Source: Glycine soja (lineage: Eukaryota > Streptophyta > Magnoliopsida > Fabales > Fabaceae). Taken from it: a DNA stretch of 64,000 nt. The first letter of the stretch is position 1; each line of letters opens with the position of its first letter. The DNA lies in NCBI RefSeq assembly GCF_004193775.1, contig NC_041016.1, positions 48,761,349 through 48,825,348 on the forward strand, given 5' to 3'. Below, piece by piece: positions 9,284-21,372 of this stretch. The position numbers and the translations under genes were made by a program. The notes beneath the pieces are model-generated. The model saw nothing but the letters and a program-made list of their open reading frames with translations. It was not told the DNA's origin and did not search any database.

Positions 9284-12115
9284 TCAAAGCATGTCCTCGA
9301 ACACACACAAAGGCATAACTTGTTCATTCAACCCTTTCTTCTTCCGAATGTCAGCAACACATGCAGAAGCTGGTGTTCCAGGTTCCAGTGGATCAGACTG
9401 CACCATATCCCAGTGATCAAACACCATCTGTGGGAAAGCCTGCTCTCCAATTTGAGTCCTCAGTGTTTCACTGAATTTGAATGACTCAATCACTGGTATA
9501 TATGCCTTGACATTGTAAAATGGGGTGCCAGGCCTCTGAATTTCCTCAAACACATGCCCTCTTTTCTTGTTAACAACACTATTGATGCCACCAAGAGCCT
9601 TTTCATGTGCTTGTATTTCCATCACATACACAGGCTCAAGTAGTCTTGGCTTAGCTGAAAGTATGGCAGCATAGAAAGCCCTTCTAGCAGTTGGAATGAT
9701 TTGGCCACCTCCCCTATGGATTGTATCAGCATGAAGTACAACATCACAAAGATCAAAGCATACCCCTCTCAAGTTCTCTTCTGCAAGTGGACCTTCTCTT
9801 GATGCTATCTGAAAGCCAGCAAGAACAGCCTCCTTCATTTCATTGAGGTACTGAACTCCCTTACATGCATCCACCATCATGTTGGGTCCAATGGTATCAG
9901 GGCCAAAACACCATATTCTCTTGGCTAGATCCTTGTCCCAACCAAACTCTTCACACACCATTTTGTTGTTATTCTTTGGACCAATCTTGCCTCTCTCAAT
10001 GGCCTCCACAAGCCCTTCCTCCATTGGCCTTGCTTCCATGTACAAACGGTTGTGTTTGTTAGGTGATTTGCTCATCACAGTGTGGCAAGACTTCTCCAGC
10101 ACTGTCTCCTTGAAGGAGACAATAGGGTCAGATATTGAAATCTCAATCCCATTCATAAAATCGTCCTTCAAGTCTTTTACGCATGTTTCAAGATGCAGCT
10201 CACCAGTAGCACCTATGATGTGTTCTCCAGTTTCTGAAATTGTGCACATCATGATGGGGTCTGACTTTGCCAAACGTTTTAGGCCCTCAACAAGCTTAGG
10301 AAGATCTGATGCAGCATTGCAGTTAACAGCTACACTTACCAATGGTGACACAGAAAACTTCATAGCTCTAATGGGGTGTGCTTCAATTTCTGTCTCATTT
10401 GTTATAGTAGCATTCTTGGTGATGAAATGGTCCAAACCAGCCAAGGCAACTGTGTTTCCACAAGGAACATCCTCAACTGTTTCATATTTCTTCCCCATCC
10501 AAATTGAAGTCCCCTGAACACTCTTCACATACAGGTCTTTCTTCTCCCCAGGAACAAAATTTGGCCCCATAATTCTAGCCTTCATATTAGTTGACACCTT
10601 CCCAGAGAAGACTCGGCCAAAAGCATAAAACCTTCCCTTATCAGATGTAGGAATCATCTTTGACACATAAAGCATTAGGGGCCCTTCAGGGTCACAATTT
10701 CTGATAGCAGAAGCGTAAGGGTCATCAAGGGGACCCTCATACAAATTCTCAACTCTATATTTCTGAGCACTAGCCGGAGATGGAAGGTGAAATATCATCA
10801 TCTCCAGAATGGCACTACTTGCTGGGAGCCAACTTTGCATAACACACTTCATCAAAGCCTTCCCTGTCAACTCCTTCTCGAACTTCAAGTTCAACCCAAG
10901 CTTTTGCAACAAGGGGCACAACTTATCCTTCTGGTCATTCATGCAGAGTTCAATAACCTGCTTGATTGGTTCATAACAAAACCGAACAAAGCCACGCTTG
11001 CAAGTAGAAGCCCCAGTGTGCCTGTTGGTCCACTTTTTGGTAGCAGAGTCAAAGAAATTCTCACCCCAAAGCCTACTCATCATCTTGGCCTCATCAACTC
11101 CAAACATGGAAGCATACATCTTGGCAAAGTTGGTGAGTGTAAAGCCCCATCCATGCAAGCCAGCGGAAAAGGCAACCGTTCCCTTCTCAGGGTACACCTT
11201 AACATCTCCAAGTAGAGCATCTTCATAGTTACCCATGATTACATTCACACTCTCAACAACCCTTTGGAGTGTTAGGTATGCCTCCTCTGGATCAAGATTG
11301 AGCTCAAGAAAGCACTTATCCATCTTGTTAAGAGCCAAAACAGGCTTAACCCTTTCTCCAAGGGCTTGTCTCAGCACAGTTTCGGTCTGGACACAGACAC
11401 CCTCAACACAATCCACCACCACAAGTGCTCCATCGGTGATGCGAAGTGCGGTTGTGACCTCAGATGAGAAGTCCACATGCCCTGGTGAGTCAATGAGATT
11501 TATAAGGAACTCCTTCCCTTCACGTTCCCCTTTGAAATTCTTCAAATCACCCTCTGGCATCGCATAGTAGAGAGAGATACCAGAGGATTTGACAGTGTTG
11601 CCACGCTCAGCTTCACCCTCTTGTGCTATGATATTACCAGAAGCAGCCACAAGAGAATCAGTGAGGGTAGACTTTCCTGCATTTCAGAAATGTAGCATCA
11701 GAGAACTAGGAAATTTCCATAATCAGAAATTTGTAAAAGGGCACGAAAATCTGTAAATCTTTTCTACTTCCTAATTTGTTAGATACAAAGACCAAAAACA
11801 AAAAAACTAATACTAAATTAACATAATATCAACTACCAGAAGCAAAATAATGTCATTGCTGGTCTTAGAAAAAACATGGAAAAATGGCTTCAGATCAACA
11901 CAAAAGGTTTCAAACTAAAACAACATATCGTGTCTTGAATACCATACCATGATTGACGTGTGCAATAACAGACATGTTACGAATATTGTGTTTGCAGTCC
12001 ATTATGTGCCGAAGCCTGTGAGTTGTGAACTTCACCTGCATATAATACATAGCTTAAGTTTTCTATACGGGGAGAAAAACAAACCAAGAAGAAAAAAACT
12101 ATATCAACTCACCAT
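9284..12115 (-). CDS. Elongation factor 2-like protein (eEF2L), divergent P-loop and switch I
   Basis: Three coding exons: 12115-12113 (only the ATG), 12035-11948 (88 bp) and 11676-9284, joined in frame to give 827 aa. Exon boundaries are the same as in the eEF2 gene at 27192-30119, with GT-AG introns. All eEF2 domains are present: G3 [13 protein letters not shown]4 NKMD, and the C-terminal [15 protein letters not shown] loop with the diphthamide histidine. Two GTPase elements differ. The P-loop reads AHVNHGKST instead of AHVDHGKST (D29N), and a net 12 residues are missing from switch I, including the MTDTR site that aligns with the eEF2-kinase threonine of animals. Other short gaps lie near KIGPKNN and KFEKEL. 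The frame is fully open, so this is a translated paralogue or a very well-preserved relic. Ordinary translocase function is doubtful. Confidence 0.9.
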
Positions 12116-12580
12116 CTTGATGACAGGTCCTTGTTTCTGCAAACAGGAGCTAGATTACTGTGAAACCATAAGCAATGAACATAGATTACAATGAAAGAAA
12201 AGAAACGTTAGTTAACATGAACCAACAGAGTATATGCATGTTTTGTAAGAGTAAAGACATATATAAGTAATGCTTATTTTTTAATAGTTCCAACAGAATG
12301 TTAAAAAAACAAGTAATTGTTTCTCTAAGTAACCTGAACCAAACACGCTAAATCAGCCACAGAAACAATAACCACTTTAGCATATATAGTCAAATCATAG
12401 CAGTTAAAACTCAAACAACACACAGTCCATCAAAAGTTTCATTTCATTCAACACAAAGTGTTATTCATTCAGTGAAGAAGATCTGCTGAAAAATTACCGG
12501 GCTGAGAAGAATGCAGAACGTAGAACACAAGGCAAGAAGCTCTATCCAACAGATAAAGGGATTGAAAGAGAGAAGTGGTG
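12116..12580 (-). other. eEF2L 5'UTR with a leader intron
   Basis: Non-coding exon 2 is inferred at 12136-12116 (acceptor TTTGCAG before 12136) and exon 1 ends at 12498 with donor GTAATT, giving a leader intron of 361 bp (12497-12137). The arrangement mirrors the canonical eEF2 gene. Exact transcript ends are inferred. Confidence 0.65.
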
Positions 12581-12599
12581 TAAGCAAGTGAGCCACCAA

Positions 12600-12650
12600 A
12601 GATCACCATTTATAGAAAGATGTACGGGTTTTTGTAGTTGGGCTATAATG
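12600..12650 (-). promoter_or_regulatory. eEF2L core promoter
   Basis: On the minus strand a TATA motif (CTATAAA, 12609-12615) lies about 30 bp upstream of the inferred start near 12580. One TGGGCY site-II-like element is at 12639-12644. The telo-box and paired TGGGCC elements of the canonical eEF2 promoter are not seen. Confidence 0.5.
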
Positions 12651-12699
12651 ATTGTCAATTGTGGTCTTGTAACAAAAAACATACAGGCAAATGAAAATG

Positions 12700-12981
12700 A
12701 TATATGTAGTGAAAGCGCGAGGTGACAGAGTAAATCTTAATAACACAACTATTCGTGCTCCTTTCAATTATACGGATTAAATCCACTTTTTTTAAGTATA
12801 AGGGAAAGGGACTGTACAGTGAGAGAAGCTTTTTTTTAAAAAAAAAAAAAAACTTATCTAATGATCAAAATTGATATATTGCATTTAGGGCTTAAAAATG
12901 TTTTTTTAATAAATATTTAATTTTTGTGTTTATTTTTTTGTTCAGTATTGAACTTTTAATAAAATAATACTTTTATTTATG
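12700..12981. other. AT-rich spacer with a T/A homopolymer junction
   Basis: Contains a T-run followed directly by an A-run (about 12829-12853), which can fold back on itself. No gene seen. Confidence 0.5.
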
Positions 12982-13565
12982 GTTATCAAATTCTTGAATT
13001 AACTCATTAACTCGTACAAGTTTACAAGTTCATTTATTCTCTACGAGTTGACTCATGAGTAAATTCTCTTTTTAGTAGATTCTATAAACTCTAAGTAAAT
13101 TCGGTAGAATTTTGAGTTTACTATCGATTCAATGATACAACAAGTATTATATCAAAATGTAAGTTATTTTGGATTATTTTCTGTCTGTTTAATGTTTAAC
13201 ATACATTCATTTAGTGTATTATTCTCAAATAAAAAAATTCTCACTTTTAATAACATCATACCCTTGTTCTCTAATCACATCAAACTCTCGATGGGAATGA
13301 TCTACCACTACTATAACATTTGCAAGTTATTAACTAGTAGTGATGCATTACTAGACTTAGTTATTTAAGTATTGTGAAATTTATAATTTATTATTTTGCT
13401 TTATTATATTATTGAAATGTTTAATTTGTATGCTATTTATAAATATTTTATTATTATTTTTATATAAAATTGACTCTTACGAGTTTACGAGTTAAGTCTA
13501 CCAGAATTTACAAGTTGAGTCTATGAAATTCTCACGAGTTTATGTAAACTCTCAAGTTTGATAAC
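12982..13565. mobile_element. Probable non-autonomous inverted-repeat element (hAT-like)
   Basis: The left end GTTATCAAA and the right end TTTGATAAC are inverted copies. Both subterminal regions repeat the word ACTCGT/ACGAGT many times (ACGAGTTTACGAGTTAAG on the right, TTAACTCATTAACTCGTAC on the left). About 584 bp, no coding capacity. An exact target duplication was not found, so the superfamily is a guess. Confidence 0.5.
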
Positions 13566-14419
13566 TTTGTTTTTAGTTTTGGTCTTTGATATTTTATTTT
13601 TTGTCCTTGATATTTTATTTTAGGTCCTCATAAATTATTAAATTTTATTTTAGTGATGACTAATAACAAATAAAAATAATTTATTATGAAAAATATAAAA
13701 TTTGTTAATTTATAGGAGATTAAAAATAAGCGTCAAGCATTAAAAATAAAATTATTGTTTTATTAAGGAATTAATAAAAAATAAAAATTTATTAATAAAA
13801 AAAATAAAAATTAAATATTTATTAGAGATAAAAAAAAACATATTTAAATCTTATATTTATGTTATTTTTGTAAGAAGACATGCTGATAATTTGTAGGACT
13901 CGGTGTTTTCAAATTTATTTCCATTTAAAATCACTTTCAGCAAACATCTATGCTCATTTCGGTCTATGTTCACCCCTTCAAATTACTTTCACCAAACAAA
14001 TAGTGTAATGAACTCGATTCTATCCCTGTCTAGAGCAAATTTCACACTAGTGTTCACTTCTTCAACATTTTTCTGCATGTGTGACGCTAAGGTAATGTTT
14101 GGTTGTGGAAAAAGAAATAACATAAATAAAAATAAAAGATAGATAATTTTAAAAAGAAAAAATAAAGTATAAATATCACTATTAAATAAAGGAAAATGTT
14201 AAATTATTTATTTAAAAAAATAGGTAAAACAATGTGCAAATCATACATAAGATAACATGCATCATCGATGTTTTTTCTGATTCAATATTAATTTAGTGAT
14301 GTCATCTCAAGTCAAAGTCAAATGCATGTCTGATATGATACAATGAACAGATTGACAATGGATACATTTTTCGGTTTAACGAATTGGATCGGCCTAATCC
14401 AAATTAAATAACACTACTA
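13566..14419. other. AT-rich intergenic DNA
   Basis: Repetitive AAAATAAAA-type sequence. A short frame at 13903-14142 has no recognisable domain. No gene supported. Confidence 0.6.
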
Positions 14420-14750
14420 TTTGTATTCGGGCGATGCTAGGTGCACCCAACATTTAACGTTAAAAGACAAAACTATCTCTGTCTATTTTTTTAAAATAAT
14501 TGGGCACCCAACGCTTCCATTTCTCACGCGACTGATATTCTTTTTCTTCTTTAGCCCCTGTGTCGCTGCTCTTCTTGCTTTGTTGTCGTGGTTGTTGCGC
14601 TACCGTGTTCGTCCATGCATTAAGGACCTGCGCCACCATCGACCGTCGAGGTAAGCGTCTTCTCCCATTGGTGTCGTTTCCTTTTCTGCATCCTTTTTTC
14701 GCTGGTGTACTGTGTAGGAATTTAGTTTAGTTGATCCTCTAGGGCTTTAG

Positions 14751-14866
14751 GTGATCCACATTAGATGTAGGTTATAGGATGTAGATGATCCGTAGAGGAA
14801 ATAGATGATCCGCATTAGATGTAGGTTATAGGTTGTAGATGATCTGCAGAGGAATAGATGATCCGC
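14751..14866. repeat. Tandem repeat in the MULE left subterminal region
   Basis: Two imperfect copies of a unit of about 60 bp containing GATGATCCGCATTAGATG and TAGGTTATAGG. It lies just outside the palindromic array at 14879-15026. Confidence 0.75.
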
Positions 14867-14878
14867 AATGTGATTTGG

Positions 14879-15026
14879 CTTACGGATCAAGTTAATCCGT
14901 AAGAGGCATACGAATCAACTTGATCCGTATACTTCTTACGGATCAACTTGATCCATAAGAGGCATACGGATCAACTTGATCCGTAAGAAGTGTACGGATC
15001 AACTTGATCCATAAGAAGCATACGGT
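14879..15026. repeat. MULE left subterminal palindrome array (5 units)
   Basis: Five near-palindromic units of about 22 bp around TACGGATCAACTTGATCCGT, separated by 4-6 bp (AGAGGCA, AGAAGTG and similar). The same unit occurs at the opposite end of the element (20105-20159). Paired subterminal arrays of this kind are candidate transposase-binding sites; that role is inferred. Confidence 0.85.
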
Positions 15027-15849
15027 ATGACCCTATTTTAATTTTAAAAAATGAAAAACAGGTTTAAATTGATGAAATATGATTTTTATTAGGGTTTAGG
15101 GTTAGTTTTGAGGGTTTTAGGCTGAAGTAGAATTCGAATGAATAATGAAATAAGTTTCATATTATGCTGTAATTTTTTGATGTTGATATTGTTTTGAAAT
15201 TTGATTGTGCTACATTTGACTATTGGCATTGTTTGGTTTGTATTGTACTGTTTGAACATGAACATGTTGATATTGGTTTGAAATTTGTTTAGTTTGTATT
15301 AGTTTTGACTTCAATGGAAAACCTCAATAAATCAATTTAGGGCAACAAATGTTTTGATGGTTTATCCCAAAGTTGTAGTCTACCTGAACCTCTTTTAATA
15401 GTTTGTATTAATTTTAAGATATCCAAGTGCCCGAAGGCTCCTTGTTATGCCAAGGTATGAGATATGGTCATTGTACACAGTCTTACCCTTGCGTTTATCT
15501 CCTAATATGGTTAAAAAGGACTTTACTGATATGAACTAACAGAATTCTCCTTCCCAATTATGGCCTTAACCCCATTCTTCTTTCTCTCGCAGACTTTAGT
15601 TAACTTCCATAGGCCCATCAGCACCCCTCATTCTTTAGGTATGTATTAATGTAAAAAATGCTTCTATTTTCCTACCAATCTTCAAATAAAAACAAATCCT
15701 GATGACTCCCTCTGGAAATCCAAAGTTCCTTCCAAGGTTTAAGTTTTGTCATGTGGACTAAGATACTAATACTAGATAAGATTAAAATTAATGATAAGTT
15801 AAAATTTTAGCAGTTTGGCTCTAGCTTTAAAGGTGGTGGATCCTCTCGA
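15027..15849. other. MULE interior, no gene recognised
   Basis: AT-rich plant sequence with a few intron-like or UTR-like stretches. No supported coding region. It may be captured non-coding DNA. Confidence 0.4.
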
Positions 15850-16760
15850 CTTAGATAATTAAAAGCTACAAAACACAACATATCTAAACTTTTTTACCAT
15901 CCCATAGACAAAAAACCCAAACAAAAGCCCAACAATCCTGATAGGAAATATACACAAAGTTACTCCTCCTTAGTCCATGAATTCAAGCAAAGTATCATCA
16001 AAATTAATATCATGTTCAGAAACAGTTTTCTCCTAATCTTGAGGTGGTTTCTAAGTTATTGTTACAAGCATATCTTCTCTAGACCAGTTCAGTTCATCAT
16101 CATTATTAGAAGCATTTACTTCTCTATTAATTGATTGTTCTTATTCATCAACCCATATTAAATAAATCTCTTGGAATTGTCTTCAAAACATAATGTATAT
16201 TTGCTTCAGAAGGATGTTGGACATAAAAACATTGATGGACTTGAGAAGCCAACACAAAAGGATCATTTGGGTAACATTATTTATTGAAGTAAACACAAAT
16301 AAGCCCATATTTGTCTTCTTCACCCTCAAACCAATCATACGTAAACATCACAAACTTGAAGTGACCATAATAGTCTAACTCAATTATATCATTGATTGCT
16401 CCATAATAAGTGATGGGTTCTATGTTAGGATTTCCATCCTTAGAACTTGCATGAGTTTGACTCAATGAAATCAGTGTTACACAAAAATTCTAAGTTTCAT
16501 GTCTAGCATCTCACTTCATAGTATGGAATCTATATCCATTAATGAGGTAACTTGAAAACCTCTTGACGACATTATTTAGACCACGAGAGAATTCTCTAAG
16601 CTGAAATGACACATCATCTTTCAAGAACCAGTATCCCTCTGCCATGTTTTGATTGAGTTGAGTAGTTGCCAAATGCTACTACTTTCAAGAATTCTTCCCA
16701 TCCCTTACATCTAATGTCGGCCAATAAGCTGAACTGCCAAATCGGGAGCACTTCAATTCA
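15850..16760 (-). pseudogene. CACTA (En/Spm) transposon fragment inside the MULE
   Basis: Minus-strand translation gives NIEPITYYGAINDIIELDYY, EGEEDKYGLICVYFN, NDPFVLASQVHQCFYVQ and TIPRDLFNMG, the DUF4216-type C-terminal region of soybean CACTA proteins. Upstream pieces (LREFSRGLNNVVKRFSSY, INGYRFHTMK) belong to the same protein but sit in shifted frames. No CACTA ends or TNP2 transposase domain were seen. It is probably a captured or nested fragment. Confidence 0.75.
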
Positions 16761-16937
16761 ACCTTAAGGTGAACTTATAAGATACCAAATACCAAACATG
16801 ACCTTTCACATTTTTTTTAAATAATAAATAAATAAATATAGCATTATGACAAATGTAGGACAAGAAACTAAACAAGTTAATATTGTGATGAATTTGTGTG
16901 GTTTAGTGATGGAATTTGGGGTAGACATTTGCATATC

Positions 16938-17072
16938 ATGGTTAGGACTAGAGGCTTAGGTCGTGCCTTAAGTAGAGTTATTGGCAGAGCTCTGGGGAGA
17001 GAGGATCGTCATGATTCTGATGATGCTCCCCAGTGGCGAAGGCCTACCTCATCGGCACAACTGATTGCATAA
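16938..17072 (+). pseudogene. Plant mobile domain (PMD) protein N-terminal fragment
   Basis: A 44-codon frame reads MVRTRGLGRALSRVIGRALG then REDRHDSDDAPQWRRPTSSA. I recognise this as the start of a transposon-associated plant-mobile-domain (aminotransferase-like) protein family abundant in soybean. It stops at 17070 after a few unrelated codons, so only the N-terminus was copied here. It is opposite in orientation to the transposase. Confidence 0.6.
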
Positions 17073-17207
17073 ATATTAAAAAAACACTTTATATCTAGAA
17101 TGTACTTGAATAAAATGATTGTCATATACATGACCGATAAAAATTATGCGATGCACTGAAGAATTTGATGGTGGTTGACTTTTAAGAGGAAAGAACACCA
17201 TGCTTTG

Positions 17208-19822
17208 TTATTGAGACAAGGATACAAGGATTACATTATACCTTGATGCAATAACATATCCCATATCAGTTATATCCATCCACTTATCCATAGTCACCTG
17301 AATGAAACAAATATAGATGTCAAAGTTAATTTTAAAGTTAAGTCTTAAAAATAAAAAACATAAATTACATACCTTGGTTAACCCATCAGCAAGTAGTGAC
17401 ATCCTTAATTCCTCAAATTTGTCCGTGCCACCAAAGAGCTTGATATAGTCATATGAGAATTTGTCAAGTTCTTTAAACAGATGGTTGCGGACCAACGACC
17501 AAGAGTCTTCACCCATACCTAATAAACTGAAAATCGATCGATATTCATAGTTTCCATCAGCTTTGACATCAACAATGTTATCAATGAAGTCGTGGATAAA
17601 TGGCTGAAATTGATCCAACATAGGCACGATCCTTCTTGGATTGGGCTGGTCAGAAGATGATGCACTACGCCTCACTAAGGAATTGCTATTTTGCACAGTA
17701 TGAAAAACATCTACATACTCCCAGTAAGATGGATCACACTTTGTTGACCTTGGGTTTCTATTCATCGGTTTCTTCGATGCAACTTTTGTGCTAACCTTTG
17801 CTGGAGGAAGACACATAGAATTTTGATCAGGGTATGCAATTTCCCGAAGTTTACTCTTCAGAGTAAACTTATCACAAACATCAAGTTCTTCAAATCTTTT
17901 GGATATGGTTTCCATCTCTTCCTTGATGCTCACTTCGGGCTCAGATAACCCTTGATCTGAAAAATTGAGTCTCCTCCAGAACATATGGATTGAATCCAGT
18001 AAGACGAAACCAATAACATATTTAGATAGCTCATAAGCACAAGGAAGATCGTGCGTGATTCTCATGACACAACCACAAGTGGAAGGATTCTTGCTAGCAT
18101 AATGAACACACTCAAATTCAGCAGCAATCTGATTTAAAGCATACCTTGAAACCATTCCAAGAAGCCTCTTGTATAAGGTTTTTTTAAACACATGTCCAAC
18201 CACATGTGTACTTGTTTCAAATGATGCTTTAATTTTCGTGTGCTGTAGCGTCATCATGTCGTTCATGGTATCCCAGACACTGCTAAGTCTCCAAGGCAAT
18301 TATGTAACACTCTTTTTAAAGCCCAGTGAGTAGATTCAACCCTACATTTCAAATACTCAAATAACAATAAACAATACAACAATAAAATTTCATCAATTCA
18401 TCAATGTTAATAGAAATAATTGAACAATTTCATACCTGTTTGTTGTTGTGTTTCCTAAGTGCATCACCTTATTCGTCCAGGAGGTAACAAATTTTTCCTT
18501 GTGTGGGATTATTCATGTTTCCTTGACATAGTCAACAAACATTGGCCAAGGTGAACAAACCATTTCAAACTTTTTCAGGCACTCATCAAATTTCTGCTTC
18601 AAAGAACAATCAACTAGAGTTCCCCAGGCATCCATGACATACTCCCAAGCATTTCTTTGACCAATTAATGATTTACATTTGGCCTTCACATTCTTGTTTA
18701 TGTGAAAGTTGCACAACAAATTTGTACATTCAGGAAATACAGTTTTCACTGCATTCATCAATGCTAGGTCTCTGTCAATCACAATAACTCCAAGGAGGGC
18801 ATCACGTCTTAAAAATATACCTCGAAACCGTTTTAAAGCCCAAACCACATTATTAAGACATTCACTCTCTAGATATGCAAAACCAGCAGAGAATGTCATC
18901 CCAGTTGGTGTCACCCTAACAAAATCGAGCAGTGAGAGTCTGTACCTGTTTGTTTTGTAGGTACTGTCTACCAAAAACACTAAATTATATGCATTGACTA
19001 ACTTTACTGCATCAAGGTGACACCAAAAGATATCAAGAACCATGTCTTCATCCTTTAATCTGTGCCAATGAATATACTGATCCCGTTCAAGAAGCTTCAT
19101 TAGATGTTGCATTTTAGTATCACTTCCTCTTACGGAAGAACAATATGCACTTCTTGCATTGTATATTTGTTTGATGGTTGTACAACTATTCCCATTGTGG
19201 TCCTTCAGAGTTAGCAAAATGTTTCTTGGTTTCACCATTGACTTCGTCATATCAGCAATAAGTGTCTTTTCAGCTTTAATCAATCGCCCAGCATATGGAT
19301 GTTCAACTAATGACTTGGCCAATTCATGATTATGAATCCCAAACATCAACTTCACCATCCAGCCTTGTCCTCCAACCATTGGCTTGCCACAAAGCTTGAA
19401 GGGACACCCACATTTCCTAGTCCCAATATCTCTTCTAACAAATTCTTTCTTCTTACACCTATACTCGTTACTCCTTTCACAGTCAATTAACACAAACGAA
19501 GTCCTTCCTCTACTACAAGTGTTTGTGTCAGACCTTATAATGACCGCCACAAATCCGTTTTCGTGAGCAATGGATCGAGCCCACTACAAAACATCATCTC
19601 GGCTGTCAAACACCTACAAAGCAATCCAGACAATTTCAATTTTCTACAACACATTCATTTTATTAAATCACTCATAATAATGAACATTATTACCTGAGAA
19701 GTATTGAATGCATCCGAACAATCAACATGTGGTTCATTCACACCACATTCTTCTTCATTTTAATAATCCATATCAATTTCTTCAGACATTATACTGTCAT
19801 ACATCCATTGATCTTTGTCCAT
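17208..19822 (-). pseudogene. MULE transposase with SWIM finger and OTU-like domain (decayed)
   Basis: Exon 1 starts at ATG 19822 and ends at 19694; exon 2 starts at 19613; further introns are inferred near 18435-18346 and 17372-17298. Order: FAR1-type DNA-binding region (CGCPFKLCGKP), MULE transposase (VFLVDSTYKTNRYR and VIVIDRDLALMNAV for the acidic residues, NRVESTHWALK for the third), SWIM-like CGCVMRITHDLPCAY, then an OTU-like domain. In the OTU domain the expected DGNC motif reads DGNY, removing the catalytic cysteine. The SWIM motif ends in Tyr where Cys or His is usual. Breaks: stops near 19762 and 19586, a TGA at about 18513, and a shift near 18285. Confidence 0.85.
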
Positions 19823-20104
19823 CTTAACAAACAATCATAAATTTCAACAGAGACATACAACACCTAACCGAACTATACATAACATACAAAACTATACATA
19901 ATATTTTACTATCAGTCACAACAACTCATTATTAGTAAAATGCAAAAATCCTATGTCATTCTACATACAATTTTAATCAATTACACATATAAACAATTAA
20001 ATTATTTTAATTATGACAATACAAACAAAGTAATAATTAAAATAATTATAAAATTAAATAAATTTTACAAATTCAAAATTTGTATAAGCCTTGTGCAATA
20101 TCAA
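19823..20104. other. MULE 5' non-coding region of the transposase gene
   Basis: AT-rich leader/promoter region upstream of the transposase start. No other coding sequence is supported. Confidence 0.45.
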
Positions 20105-20159
20105 CATACAGATCAACTTGATCCGTATCAGCCTTACGGACGAAGTTGATCCGTATGAC
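20105..20159. repeat. MULE right subterminal palindromes (2 units)
   Basis: Two units, CAGATCAACTTGATCCGTAT and CTTACGGACGAAGTTGATCC, match the left array at 14879-15026. Their presence at both ends supports membership in one element. Confidence 0.8.
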
Positions 20160-20488
20160 ATTTGCGAACCATCCCACTCACGCACACGCATCACAAATGC
20201 ATATCTCATATGCCGCCGACGATGAACCAACCACCGCAACAACGAACACCGACACCTTCACCTTCACTGAAACTCACTGATCACAAGAAAAAAACACACC
20301 CAAGAGAGAAAACAGAAGAAAATAACGTTGGCAGCGAAAAGCACTGCACACCCTGCTTTTTAAAGAAGAAGATACCATAGGGACAATTTTAACATTTTTA
20401 AAAAATGTTGGATGCACCAACAATAATACTGAGTGCACCTAGTATCAGCCTTTGTATTCGGTGTACTTCTCTATTTTGTATTTCTATT

Positions 20489-21277
20489 TAGGGGTGGGAA
20501 TAGGTCAGGCCAGGCCAGACTTTAAAAGGCCTGAACCTAGTCTACGATTAATTTTTGAGGCCTGAGCCTGGCCTATAGCCTATCAAAGGCTTTTATTTTG
20601 GCTCTGCCTGACCTTTTTAAAAGCCTAGCCTGGCCTGGTAGTCTATTTAAAAGCCTATTTAAAAGTCTTCTTCACATAAAATCTTTAATATTCCTAGTTG
20701 TTTTTACCCAAAAAAAAATAAAAATAACACACATTCTATAATAGGCTAAACACAGAATGTTAATTACCTCTATCAAAAAGCTCGAAGTGAGAAGGATATG
20801 ATTTTTGTTTGGTTAGGAACATAATAGGAAAGTTAAAAAAAAAAAAAGAAATCTGATAGAAAAAAGATATGATTTTTTATAGGAACGTAATAGGATATGA
20901 TAGGATATTATTTTTGTTTGGTTAGGAACGTAATATGAAAGTTAAAAAAAAACCTAATAGAAAAATTATATGATTTTTGTATAGGAACGTAATGGGATAT
21001 AATAGGATATAATTTTTTTTGTATAGGAACGTAATAGGATATGATAGGATATAATTTTTTTTTGCTCTAGAATACATGAACGTTATAAAAGAAAAACGAA
21101 ACCTAATAGGAATAGAAAAAGGAACTGTTAACAGAAATAGAAAAATTAATAAAAATAATGAAAAATATAAAAGAACACCTGACTTACACCTTGTAAATAA
21201 AATTTTACTTAATTATAGGAATAGAATTTGCTAATTTTTTAAAAAATAATATTAATTGTACCCAAAAAATAACATAA

Positions 21278-21372
<95 letters not shown>

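Larger units (their letters stand above)
14431..20450 (-). mobile_element. Mutator-like element (MULE) with TIRs and 11-bp target duplication
   Basis: Terminal inverted repeats: GCGATGCTAGGTGCACCCAA at the left, and GGCTGATACTAGGTGCACTC as the right end on the minus strand. Both sides are flanked by TTTGTATTCGG (14420-14430 and 20451-20461), an 11-bp target duplication within the MULE range. Inside, right to left, are a transposase-OTU pseudogene, a short plant-mobile-domain fragment, a CACTA fragment, and palindromic subterminal repeats at both ends. The element is 6020 bp. The transposase carries several stops, so the element itself cannot be autonomous now. Confidence 0.85.

Noticed and set aside
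9865..11567. Several plus-strand open frames of 65-212 codons across the eEF2L gene
   Set aside because: They are antisense shadows of the conserved eEF2 coding sequence, with no recognisable domains.
14879..15026. CRISPR-like repeat array
   Set aside because: Spacers are only 4-6 bp, units are palindromic and imperfect, and the array lies inside a plant MULE.
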